From CBDUXT01 sp965371245 (GTDB taxonomy: Bacteria > Planctomycetota > Phycisphaerae > UBA1845), in NCBI GenBank assembly GCA_965371245.1, contig CBDUXT010000115.1, positions 1 to 15,852 on the forward strand: DNA of 15,852 nucleotides. The letters are read 5' to 3'. This document shows positions 1-7,423 of the stretch, one piece after another. Every line of letters starts with the position of its first letter. Position 1 is the first letter of the stretch. The position numbers and the translations under genes were made by a program. Below the pieces are notes generated by a model, which had not been told where the DNA came from, searched no databases, and worked only from the letters and a program-made list of their open reading frames with translations.

Positions 1-383
1 CCGACGTCATCGAACACCTGGGCAACCCGGATCCGTTCCTCGAACACATTCACGCGCTGAGCCACGACGATACCTTGATGATTCTCTCAACGCCCGAGCG
101 GGACATACTTCGCGGCCCGCACTGTACGACATCCACGAAGCCGGATCATGTGCGCGAATGGAACCGTGCCGAACTGCATGAGTATCTTCTCGACAACCGG
201 TTCGAGGTGTTGATTCACCGGCTCTGCCGGTGCGTGAGCGTCCTGGGTGATGAGCGGGCGGCACAGGTTGCCAAAACAGTTTACGAACGGTGCGGCACCC
301 TACGGACGCATCAGTTGGTCCTGTGCCGGTCGCGCCGCGAAGCGGGCGGGCGCGCGACGAAGAGAGTCCGAAGTCCGATGTGA
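1..383 (+). CDS. SAM-dependent class I methyltransferase, 3' end only
   Basis: The window opens inside this gene; the first whole codon is at position 3 and the stop is TGA at 381-383, leaving about 126 residues. The visible part begins DVIEHLGNP, the acidic loop that follows motif II in class I SAM methyltransferases, then a strand ending in STPER and a conserved-looking KPDHVREWN segment before a C-terminal helix-strand pair. This matches the C-terminal half of small-molecule or sugar methyltransferases found in polysaccharide clusters. The SAM-binding glycine motif lies upstream of the window, so the fold assignment rests on the second half. The last ~25 residues are Arg-rich and look poorly conserved. 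The gene points the same way as the following operon and ends 86 bp before the amidotransferase gene, so it probably belongs to the same pathway. The substrate cannot be told. Confidence 0.8.
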   Translation, partial: DVIEHLGNPDPFLEHIHALSHDDTLMILSTPERDILRGPHCTTSTKPDHVREWNRAELHEYLLDNRFEVLIHRLCRCVSVLGDERAAQVAKTVYERCGTLRTHQLVLCRSRREAGGRATKRVRSPM

Positions 384-469
384 ACTCGGGCTTGGCTTCG
401 GCCTAGGCGCGGAATGGGGTTCTACAGGCAGCGCCGGGGCGAGCCAAAACCGTCCGTGGACAAGACACC

Positions 470-2236
470 ATGTGTGGGATTCTCGTTACAGCCAACACCG
501 GCCATGCTCCTGCGGTTTGCGGCCGCGCGCTGGATTCCATGACGCACCGTGGGCCGGACGACCGCGGGGAATGGCGATCTCCTTCTCGCTCCGCCTGGCT
601 CGGTCATCGGCGCCTTACCGTCGTGGACCTCACCGATGCGGGGCGCCAGCCGCTTTCCAACGAGGACGGTTCCATCCGGCTGGTTTGCAACGGAGAGATA
701 TATAACTTTCGAAGCCTTCGCGCCCGCCTCGAGTCCGCCGGGCACGTCTTCCGCTCGTGCTGCGACAGCGAGGTGATCGTCCACGCCTACGAGGCCTGGG
801 GCGATGCGTGCGTCGAGCACCTCGAGGGAATGTTCGCCTTCGCTCTTTGGGATGAACCGCGGCGCCGGCTGCTTACCGCGAGGGACCGCGTGGGGATCAA
901 GCCGCTCTACTACGCCCAAACCGGCGGCGGACTGATCCTCGGCTCGGAGCTTCGCGCGATCCTTCCGTTGATGGATCACCCTCCCGATCCGGATGCCACA
1001 TCTTTGGCATACGTCATGACGCTTGGCTATGTCCCGTCCCCCCGATCGATTTGGGAAGGGATTGAAAAGCTCGAAGCGGGGCACATGCTGACCTGGAGCG
1101 CTACGCGCGGGACGCGACTCCGCCGATACTGGGAGCCGCCGCGCGAGATCGACGAGGCGTCCGCGCCCGACGCCTGCCAATGGGAATCGCTGTTTTCAAC
1201 AGTCCTGGAAGAACACCTGCTTTCCGACGTGCCCGTCGGGCTCTTTCTTTCCGGCGGCCTGGATTCATCCAGCGTGGCCGCGGGGCTTCACGACCTCGGT
1301 CGAAGTGCCCCGGCCGTCACCCTGGGCTATCCCGACAGCGCCGATGATGAATCGCCCGTGGCATCGGCCGTATGCGAGCGGCTCGGACTTGCTCACACCC
1401 ACGCGACCCTTGGGGTCCAGGACGTGGACCGTCTGCTGGTCGAGTCGGGGCGGATCTTCGATGAGCCGCAGGGCTACAGCGCGCTGCTGTCCATGTTGGG
1501 CGTGTGCGAGGCGGCGGCCGGCATGAACAAGGTCATGCTTGCCGGCGATGGGGGTGATGAGGTCTTCGGCGGATACACCTGGTATCGCAACCTCGAGCCG
1601 ACGACGTCACCGCTGCACCGCCATGCCCGCCGCCTCTACCCTCGGTTTCTTCCCAAAGAGGCTCGGTTCCTCCTGGCGCCGCAAGATCTGCGCTTTGGCG
1701 ACGAAGAGTACTTATACCCACTCTGCAAGCATTTCGAGCCCGCTCTGCCGTTGCGGCGCGCGTTGCAGCGCGTCGATCTGATGACCTTCTGCACCGACTC
1801 GATGCTGACCAAGGTCGATCGCGCCGCGATGGCCCATTCGCTCGAGGTGCGCGTTCCGTTTCTCGATCGGCGGATCATCGAATGGGCCATGGCCTTGCCC
1901 GTCTCGGACCGCGATCGAGAAGAGAGCAAGCCGATCCTCCGCGACTACGTTCGCCCGCGCGTGCCCGCGTCCGTGCTCGATCACCCCAAGCAGGGCTTCA
2001 GCCTCCGCGTGCTCGATCGCTTCGACTGGGACGGTGCCGTCGATCGGATCGAAGCAAGCTGGTGGGTTCAGTCCGGATTCTGGAATCGTCGGTGGCGAGA
2101 GCTTGTCACTGACGACGTGCCCTATCGAACGGGGCGCATCTGGAACCTTCTGATGCTGACCCACTGGGCCGATGCCTGGCTCGGCTGTTCCGCGGAACGC
2201 GACCTAGCGTGTGCGCCCACAGTGGAGGCCGGATGA
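470..2236 (+). CDS. asnB: Asparagine synthetase (glutamine-hydrolysing) type amidotransferase
   Basis: 588 residues, close to the usual length of bacterial AsnB-type enzymes. The start is fixed by MCGI: Cys2 becomes the N-terminal nucleophile of the class II glutaminase domain. Glutamine-site residues are visible at Arg48, Asn74-Gly-Glu76 and Asp99. The ATP-pyrophosphatase domain shows the PP-loop SGGLDSS at 261-267, GDGGDEVFGGY around 359-369 and the LTKVDRAAMAHSLEVRVPFLD block around 446-466. The family moves ammonia from glutamine to an adenylated carboxylate, classically aspartate, in the cytoplasm. Inside sugar operons, homologues are thought to amidate uronic acids or other chain components, and the four glycosyltransferases downstream make that the better guess here. 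The stop codon overlaps the next start in ATGA at 2233-2236, so the genes are probably coupled. The enzyme class is secure; the acceptor is inferred. No strong ribosome site precedes the start. Confidence 0.93.
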   Translation: MCGILVTANTGHAPAVCGRALDSMTHRGPDDRGEWRSPSRSAWLGHRRLTVVDLTDAGRQPLSNEDGSIRLVCNGEIYNFRSLRARLESAGHVFRSCCDSEVIVHAYEAWGDACVEHLEGMFAFALWDEPRRRLLTARDRVGIKPLYYAQTGGGLILGSELRAILPLMDHPPDPDATSLAYVMTLGYVPSPRSIWEGIEKLEAGHMLTWSATRGTRLRRYWEPPREIDEASAPDACQWESLFSTVLEEHLLSDVPVGLFLSGGLDSSSVAAGLHDLGRSAPAVTLGYPDSADDESPVASAVCERLGLAHTHATLGVQDVDRLLVESGRIFDEPQGYSALLSMLGVCEAAAGMNKVMLAGDGGDEVFGGYTWYRNLEPTTSPLHRHARRLYPRFLPKEARFLLAPQDLRFGDEEYLYPLCKHFEPALPLRRALQRVDLMTFCTDSMLTKVDRAAMAHSLEVRVPFLDRRIIEWAMALPVSDRDREESKPILRDYVRPRVPASVLDHPKQGFSLRVLDRFDWDGAVDRIEASWWVQSGFWNRRWRELVTDDVPYRTGRIWNLLMLTHWADAWLGCSAERDLACAPTVEAG

Positions 2237-3489
2237 GCGGACCCAAGATGAGAATCCTGGTCGCCGGCGGGTTCGAGGGCGGCGAGACGCGCGCCCATGC
2301 GCTCAACACCGTCAAGATGGCCCAGGGTTTCGCGCGGATTGGGCACGACGTGGCGCTGCTCTGCCGCAGGCCGGCCGGTGAGAAGCTCGAACGGGCCGAC
2401 CTCGACAGACTCTACGGGATCAGTGCGCCCTTCGACTGGATTCAGCTCCCCGGCGACATCGGAATCGGTCGCCGCTTCGCGCGGTCGGCCATGGCCGCGA
2501 TCGCGCGGTTCCAACCGGACCTGGTCTATGCCCGGAACTACGAGCTGCCCTGGATGACGAGCCGCATCGGTCTGTTGACTGTGACCGAAAGCCATGCCCA
2601 TCCGGACAATCGGACAGAGCCCTTCCTTCGGCTCGTCGAGGCCGCACGGCACCGCGCGTTTTCGCTGTGGGTGACGATTTCGCGACACCTGGCCGATCAC
2701 TATCGTTCGATGGGCGTGCCCGCGGAGAAACTCCTCGTGGCGCCCGATGCCGTCGATCTGGCCCTCTTCCACCGACCCGAACGTCTTGGCCGCAGCATGT
2801 ACGCCGAGGGAAAACCGGCCGTGGTCTACGCCGGACACCTGTACGACTACAAGGGAATCCCCACGATCTTGCGTGCGGCGGCTCAGCTTCCAGACGTTGA
2901 CTTCCATCTCGTGGGTGGGTTGCCCGCCGACGTCGCTCGTCAGCAGGCCACGGTGCGCGAGCTGCGTCTGGAGAACGTGACGTGTCACGGGCACCGACCA
3001 CACGCCGACGTTCCACCATTTCTCTGGCACGCCGACGTGCTCCTATTACCGCCCTCGGGGGATCACCCCAGCGCCCAATGGACCAGCCCGCTGAAGGTTG
3101 GCGAGTACCTGGCCTCCGGCGTGCCGATCGTCGCCACGGAGATTCCCGCGCTGCGAGATTGCCTCACGGACGACCAAGTGTTGTTCGTGGAGCCCGACAA
3201 CGCGACCGCGCTCGCCACTGGTGTTCGCAGGCTTCTCGGTGACTCGCGTTTGGCAATGGCGCAGCGGGAGGCCGGGCTGCTCAAGGCGGAGCAACTATCC
3301 TACACACGCCGAGCCGCTGCCGTTCTGGAGCACCCGAGTGTTTCCCGCTGGTTCGACGGCTCGCGACGTCGGGGGCAGTGCCAGGCCTCGGACCTTGCGA
3401 CTGCCGAACCTCCAGTTCCCTCCCGTACCGAGCCGGGGGCCTCAACCCGCGCGGAGCCTGAGTGCGAAGCGAGCTTGCCGCCGACATGA
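2233..3489 (+). CDS. Glycosyltransferase, GT4-like (GT-B fold)
   Basis: 418 residues from ATG 2233, which overlaps the asnB stop (ATGA) and has GGAGG at 2224-2228; an in-frame ATG at 2248 is a weaker alternative. The N-terminal Rossmann half begins RILVAGGFEGGETRAHALNTV (about 7-27), including a glycine-rich acceptor loop. The C-terminal half has YAGHLYDYKG around 199-208 and PLKVGEYLASGVPIVATE around 286-303, the usual place of the nucleotide-sugar-binding E-x7-E motif. Here only the Glu of GEYLASG is clear; the first Glu of a classical E-x7-E is not seen. Such enzymes are retaining cytoplasmic or membrane-peripheral transferases using an NDP-sugar. The last ~50 residues, after the helix ending in VLEHPS, are rich in Pro, Ser, Arg and Glu and look disordered. 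Donor and acceptor are unknown. The next gene starts in the ATGA at 3486. Confidence 0.87.
   Translation: MSGPKMRILVAGGFEGGETRAHALNTVKMAQGFARIGHDVALLCRRPAGEKLERADLDRLYGISAPFDWIQLPGDIGIGRRFARSAMAAIARFQPDLVYARNYELPWMTSRIGLLTVTESHAHPDNRTEPFLRLVEAARHRAFSLWVTISRHLADHYRSMGVPAEKLLVAPDAVDLALFHRPERLGRSMYAEGKPAVVYAGHLYDYKGIPTILRAAAQLPDVDFHLVGGLPADVARQQATVRELRLENVTCHGHRPHADVPPFLWHADVLLLPPSGDHPSAQWTSPLKVGEYLASGVPIVATEIPALRDCLTDDQVLFVEPDNATALATGVRRLLGDSRLAMAQREAGLLKAEQLSYTRRAAAVLEHPSVSRWFDGSRRRGQCQASDLATAEPPVPSRTEPGASTRAEPECEASLPPT
3453..3456 (+). promoter_or_regulatory. GGAG, possible ribosome site for an alternative GTG start
   Basis: GGAG lies 5 nt before an in-frame GTG at 3462, which would add eight residues (MRSELAAD) to the second GT4 protein and lengthen the overlap with the gene before. 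The ATG at 3486 has no visible Shine-Dalgarno sequence but forms the ATGA junction typical of this operon. The sequence alone does not settle which start is used. Confidence 0.35.
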
Positions 3490-4643
3490 ACCGCGACCAT
3501 GAGCTACATCTCGTCCTGTTTTTCACCCGCGGTATGTCACTGGAGGCCTGGGACCGAGTTGGCATGTTCGACCGCGAGGTCGCCCTCTATCGACGGCTGG
3601 TGAAGAGCGGCCACCGGGTGACGTTCATCACCTACGGAACCAAAGATGATCTTCGATACGCCGATCAGCTTCCCGGCATCGAGATCTGTTGCAATGACAC
3701 CAGGCTTTCGGCGCCGGCGTATGCCGAACGCCTGTCCGCGCTTCATGGTCGATCCCTGGCGGCCGCCGACCTGTTCAAGACCAATCAGTCCGCCGGCGGA
3801 GAGATCGCGCTTCGCGCGGCGAAGGAGTGGGACAAGCCGCTGATCGCGCGATGCGGCTATCTTGCGTCCGACTGTGCCGCTCGTCGTGAGGGTGTCCACT
3901 CTCCGGCCCATCGAGAGGCCTTGCGCGTCGAGCGCGCCCTGTTCAGCCGGGCCGACCGGATCGTCGTCACGACGGACCTCATGCGTGCCCACGTGGCCGC
4001 GCGGCTCCCGGCGCGCGCCGGCGCCATCTCCGTCATCCCCAACTACGTCGATACGGATCTGTTTCGTCCCGCCCCGAGCGTGCCCGTCGAAACCCGCCGG
4101 CTTTGCTACGTTGGCCGGCTCGATCAGGCGGAAAAGAATCTGTGGGCGCTGATCGACGCGGTGCGGGGTCTCGATGTCACCCTCGACCTGATCGGCGACG
4201 GGCCGCTTCTACGCAAACTGGAGGCAGCGTCCCGGATGGATGAAACGCTGCGCGTTCATGGGACCGTGCCCAACCGGCGGATTCCGGCGTATCTCCAACG
4301 ATGCGCCGCGTTCGTGTTCCCCACCTTTGGTGAGGGACACCCCAAGTCGCTCCTCGAGGCGATGGCCTGTGGTCGCCCGGTCATTGCGACCGATGTGGAA
4401 GGTGTGCGGGAACTCGTCACGCATGGCGAAACCGGATGGCTGTGCGACACGACTCCCGCGTCGCTTCGTGGCGGTATCGAAACAGTCCTGGCGGACACTG
4501 CCTTGGCCGCCCGCCTTGGCGACGGCGCTCGACGATTCGTCACCGAGCGTTTCGCGCTGAGTTCGGTTTGGCAAGAGGAACTCGACGTGTACCGTCAGGT
4601 TGTTCGTGAAAGACAAGGAGTCGGGCATGAAGTCCATGTGTGA
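3486..4643 (+). CDS. Glycosyltransferase, GT4-like (GT-B fold), second copy type
   Basis: 385 residues from ATG 3486, chosen for its ATGA overlap with the previous stop; GTG 3462 with GGAG upstream is a real alternative. The N-terminal domain starts at the beta-strand LHLVLFFTRG. The donor domain is classic GT4: SVIPNYVDTDLF at 182-193, YVGRLDQAEKNLWALI around 208-223 with the phosphate-contacting Arg211 and Lys217, DLIGDGPL around 234-241, and the full E-x7-E motif EGHPKSLLEAMACGRPVIATD starting at 283 (Glu283 and Glu291). It should transfer a sugar from an NDP-donor with retention at the cytoplasmic face of the membrane. It differs clearly from the preceding GT4 protein, whose corresponding motif is incomplete, so the two are unlikely to be a recent duplication. 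The 3' end overlaps the next gene by 17 bp. Sugar specificity cannot be read from the sequence. Confidence 0.92.
   Translation: MNRDHELHLVLFFTRGMSLEAWDRVGMFDREVALYRRLVKSGHRVTFITYGTKDDLRYADQLPGIEICCNDTRLSAPAYAERLSALHGRSLAAADLFKTNQSAGGEIALRAAKEWDKPLIARCGYLASDCAARREGVHSPAHREALRVERALFSRADRIVVTTDLMRAHVAARLPARAGAISVIPNYVDTDLFRPAPSVPVETRRLCYVGRLDQAEKNLWALIDAVRGLDVTLDLIGDGPLLRKLEAASRMDETLRVHGTVPNRRIPAYLQRCAAFVFPTFGEGHPKSLLEAMACGRPVIATDVEGVRELVTHGETGWLCDTTPASLRGGIETVLADTALAARLGDGARRFVTERFALSSVWQEELDVYRQVVRERQGVGHEVHV
4615..4620 (+). promoter_or_regulatory. AAGGAG ribosome binding site setting the methyltransferase start
   Basis: A strong Shine-Dalgarno sequence sits 6 nt before ATG 4627, inside the 3' end of the upstream glycosyltransferase gene. 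It favours 4627 over the in-frame TTG at 4600, which has no comparable site, and supports a 17-bp coding overlap. Confidence 0.75.
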
Positions 4644-5376
4644 TGACGGCGTCATCGACGTTAGCCTTGCGGAAGCGCCGGCGGAAGCGGCCGAGCGCGT
4701 CGCGGGGTTGGCACGCCGGTACTTGGCGAGCCACACGCCTACAGAATCGCTTCGTTTCCTCTTGGACCTGGATGCACGTCTCTACACCCTTCAGGGGCAG
4801 ACGTCGGTCGCCTACGGCGGAGGCATCCACACCAAGCATCGCCACATCCGCTACCACGATTTCTTCATCAACCGTATCCGGAAGGGCGAGACCGTACTGG
4901 ATATCGGGTGCGGGCATGGAGCCGTTGCATGCGACGTGGCCAAGCGCGCGGACGCGCGGGTGACCGCGATCGATCTTTGCGACGCCAACATTCGCATCGC
5001 CCGCGATCGCCACGCCCATCCAGGCGTCACGTACATTCACGGCGACGCACTGTGTGACCTCCCACCGGAGCGTTTCGACGTGGTGCTCTTGTCGAATGTG
5101 TTGGAGCACATCGAATCGCGTGTGGAGTTCCTACGGCGCGTCGGCGCGTCGGCGGCCCCGAAGCGATGGCTCATACGCGTGCCGCTCTTCGAACGCGACT
5201 GGCGCGTGCCGCTCAAGAAAGAACTCGGGCTGGAGTGGCGGCTCGATGGAACCCACTTCACCGAATACACCAAGGAGAGTTTCGAGGAGGAAGTCGAGGC
5301 GGTCGGTCTCTCCATTACGCATGTGGAGTACCGGTGGGGAGAAATCTGGGCCGAGCTTGCGAGCGCGTCCACATGA
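4627..5376 (+). CDS. SAM-dependent class I methyltransferase
   Basis: 249 residues from ATG 4627, set by the AAGGAG at 4615-4620. The SAM-binding motif I is VLDIGCGHGAVACDVA at about 90-105, followed by the acidic end of strand 2 (VTAIDL, about 112-117), a HGDALCDLPPERFDVVLLSNVLEHIE stretch forming motifs II and III, and a C-terminal half with DGTHFTEYTKESFEEEVEAVGL. The N-terminal ~80 residues form a helical cap. Length and layout fit small-molecule methyltransferases. In this operon the probable role is O- or N-methylation of a sugar or of the growing chain, in the cytoplasm. The gene overlaps its neighbours on both sides (17 bp upstream, ATGA downstream at 5373), so it is likely made together with the glycosyltransferases. 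The substrate is unknown. It is unrelated in detail to the partial methyltransferase at the left edge, except for the shared fold. Confidence 0.9.
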   Translation: MKSMCDDGVIDVSLAEAPAEAAERVAGLARRYLASHTPTESLRFLLDLDARLYTLQGQTSVAYGGGIHTKHRHIRYHDFFINRIRKGETVLDIGCGHGAVACDVAKRADARVTAIDLCDANIRIARDRHAHPGVTYIHGDALCDLPPERFDVVLLSNVLEHIESRVEFLRRVGASAAPKRWLIRVPLFERDWRVPLKKELGLEWRLDGTHFTEYTKESFEEEVEAVGLSITHVEYRWGEIWAELASAST

Positions 5377-6371
5377 CGGATACGTCGCACACGCCCGTCG
5401 TCAGCGTCGTCCTGAGCGTCCACAATGGTGAGACGTTCCTAAGAGAGTCGGTTCAAAGCGTTCTAGTGCAGACGTTCCGGTCGCTCGAGCTCATCATCGT
5501 CGATGACGGCTCGACGGATGACACCGCGCGCATCCTTGAAGATTATGCCGGCCGTGATCCGCGCGTGTTGATCGTGACCAATCCGGCCAACATCGGGCTG
5601 ACCAGGTCGCTCAATCGCGGGCTGTCGCGTGCGCGCGGGCGATACATTGCCCGTCACGACGCGGATGACGTGTCGCGTCCCGATCGCCTGACGAAACAGG
5701 TCGCGTTCCTCGAACAAAACCCCGACGCCGGTCTGCTGGGCTCCGCCTACGACGTGATCGACGCAAGCGGCGCCGTCATCGCCACGCACCAACATCCAAC
5801 AGACGATGCAGGAATCCGCTGGCGGATGCTGTTTCACAATGCGTTCTGCCACACCTCCGTCATGTTCCGGTCAGACCGGCTGGGTCCGGGGGCGCCGGCG
5901 TACGACGAAACGCTCGCCTGCGCGCAGGACTATGGTCTCTGGGCTCGTCTGCTTACGCGAACCAAGGGCGCCAACCTTGCCAGTCCGCTCGTTGCGAGGC
6001 GTGTTCACGACGATTCCATCGCGGCCACACGCGCGGGCGAGCAACAAGCATTCGCCATGGCCATCGCCGCCCGGCAGCTATCCGCTCTCGCCCCCGACAT
6101 CCCGCTCTCAATGGATGAGGTGGCGCTTCTGGGCGACTGGTACCATGTCCTCCCGAACCGGTTTGCCCCGGCCGATGTGCCCCTGGCGCGGAAGTTCGTA
6201 CGACTCGCCTCGGCCTTCGAGAACGGATGCGAGCGGGACCGGGCTGAGCCTGTTCGCATCGGTCGGCGCGTCCGGTTGCGCGTGCAAGCGGCTCTGGAGG
6301 CATCCGTACCTACTCACGACCGCGATGCGCGGGTCGCCCGTGCAGCCCCCGCGTGCCGATTCACGGCTTGA
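5373..6371 (+). CDS. Glycosyltransferase family 2 (GT-A fold)
   Basis: 332 residues from ATG 5373, within the ATGA shared with the methyltransferase stop. An upstream in-frame extension exists but overlaps the methyltransferase and lacks family features. The GT-A core is complete: VSVVLSVHNGETFLRESVQSVL near the N-terminus, VDDGSTDD at 43-50 for the nucleotide, NIGLTRSLNRGL at about 73-84, and the metal-binding DADD at 96-99. LACAQDYGLW in the second half holds the acidic residue (Asp of QDY) expected near the acceptor. No membrane segment is seen, so it should be a cytoplasmic inverting transferase using an NDP-sugar. The tail after about residue 285 is strongly basic (RIGRRVRLRVQ) and may contact membrane or a partner, which is inference. 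It ends 15 bp before the next GT2 gene. Sugar specificity is not predictable. Confidence 0.92.
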   Translation: MTDTSHTPVVSVVLSVHNGETFLRESVQSVLVQTFRSLELIIVDDGSTDDTARILEDYAGRDPRVLIVTNPANIGLTRSLNRGLSRARGRYIARHDADDVSRPDRLTKQVAFLEQNPDAGLLGSAYDVIDASGAVIATHQHPTDDAGIRWRMLFHNAFCHTSVMFRSDRLGPGAPAYDETLACAQDYGLWARLLTRTKGANLASPLVARRVHDDSIAATRAGEQQAFAMAIAARQLSALAPDIPLSMDEVALLGDWYHVLPNRFAPADVPLARKFVRLASAFENGCERDRAEPVRIGRRVRLRVQAALEASVPTHDRDARVARAAPACRFTA

Positions 6372-6386
6372 ACCAAGGCAAGGAAG

Positions 6387-7397
6387 ATGGATACACGCGA
6401 ACAATTTCCGGCCCGAAGCGACAATGAGCCGCGCCTCAGCCTTGTCGTGTGTACGTTCAACCGGGCTCGGCTGCTGGCGTCGGCCCTTGCCAGTCTCGAA
6501 GCCCAGACGGCGCCCGCTGGACAGTATGAAATCATCGTGATCGACAACAACTCCACCGACGACACCCAGGATGTCGTGGACGGCGCGGCTCGCTGCGCGG
6601 CCAACCTTCGCCTCGTCCGCGAGTCGCAACAAGGCCTCTCCCATGCCCGGAACCGCGGCTGGCGAGCCGCGCGGGCGCCGTACGTAGCCTATCTGGATGA
6701 CGACGCGACCATGCCGCCCGGTTGGGTGAAGGCCGCGCTCGACGTCATCGACGATGTCGCGCCCGACGTCTTCGGTGGTCCGTATCACGCGTCCTACACG
6801 GATGGCAAACCCCGATGGTTCGACGATGCCTATGCGTCGCTGACCTTCGGAAACGAGCCTCGCGTGCTCGCTCGCGGGGAGTATCTCAGCGGCAGCAACA
6901 TCGTCATCCGCCGTGACCTGCTCGCGCGACTCGGCGGGTTCGATACGACGCTGGGGATGCAGGGACGCGCGCTGGCCTACGGAGAGGAGCCCGACCTGAT
7001 CAATCGCGTCCGCCAGGCCCTTCCCGGCGCCGCCGTTTACTACGATCCGGCCCTGTACATCCACCACCTGGTGCATCCGGACAAGATGACCCTGCGGTGG
7101 ATGGCGCGGTATCAGTTCAGCGTGGGTCGGTCGGTGTACCACGTCTTCGGCGCATCACCGGGAAGCGCGGGGCGCGGTTGGGGATGGTGGTCGGCGGCTT
7201 CATCGGCCGTCGTTTCGCTGCTCACACAGTCGATGGACGCGCTGGTCCGGCGCGATCGACGGCGCTGGCCTTACATCCAGAACCAGTTGCGCGAGCGCGT
7301 ACTCCCTCACCTGTGTACACTCGGGCGGCTATGCGAACAGCGCCGCTGCGCCGGGCGTTCGCGCGGCTTACCACGAATGCAACCCGAGCCGATGTAG
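6387..7397 (+). CDS. Glycosyltransferase family 2 (GT-A fold), second type
   Basis: 336 residues, starting at ATG 6387 after an AAGG/AAGGAAG purine tract (6375-6386). Motifs in order: LSLVVCTFNRARLLASAL near residue 18, VIDNNSTDDT at 51-60 for the nucleotide, GLSHARNRGW at about 83-92, the metal-site acidic triplet in YLDDDA (Asp104-106), and GEEPDL at 199-204, the position of the acceptor-site ED pair. A Trp-rich segment (GWGWWSAASSAVVSLLTQ, about 268-285) may associate with membrane, but is too short and polar to call a clear transmembrane helix. It closes the plus-strand sugar operon: only 26 bp separate its stop from the stop of the convergent cytochrome b gene, and no clear terminator is seen there. 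Donor and acceptor are unknown. Confidence 0.91.
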   Translation: MDTREQFPARSDNEPRLSLVVCTFNRARLLASALASLEAQTAPAGQYEIIVIDNNSTDDTQDVVDGAARCAANLRLVRESQQGLSHARNRGWRAARAPYVAYLDDDATMPPGWVKAALDVIDDVAPDVFGGPYHASYTDGKPRWFDDAYASLTFGNEPRVLARGEYLSGSNIVIRRDLLARLGGFDTTLGMQGRALAYGEEPDLINRVRQALPGAAVYYDPALYIHHLVHPDKMTLRWMARYQFSVGRSVYHVFGASPGSAGRGWGWWSAASSAVVSLLTQSMDALVRRDRRRWPYIQNQLRERVLPHLCTLGRLCEQRRCAGRSRGLPRMQPEPM

Positions 7398-7423
7398 TTA
7401 GCGCGTCGAAAGGTGCTGACCGC

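Noticed and set aside
391..406. Small hairpin with a UUCG loop after the partial methyltransferase
   Set aside because: Only a 3-bp core stem plus two outer pairs with a mismatch, and no T-tract; too weak to call a terminator.
422..1180. Long minus-strand open frame over asnB (252 codons)
   Set aside because: It lies opposite a clear asparagine synthetase gene and its translation shows no family features; antisense open frames are expected in GC-rich coding DNA.
2122..3030. 302-codon minus-strand open frame across the asnB/GT4 junction
   Set aside because: It covers two well-supported plus-strand genes, has low-complexity His/Arg/Gly composition and no recognisable domain.
6108..7142. 344-codon minus-strand open frame over the two GT2 genes
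   Set aside because: It is a shadow of the GT2 coding sequences, whose catalytic motifs are complete.
7398..7423. Terminator between the convergent GT2 and cytochrome b genes
   Set aside because: The 26-bp gap holds no inverted repeat or T-run; transcripts may overlap or end inside the neighbouring gene.
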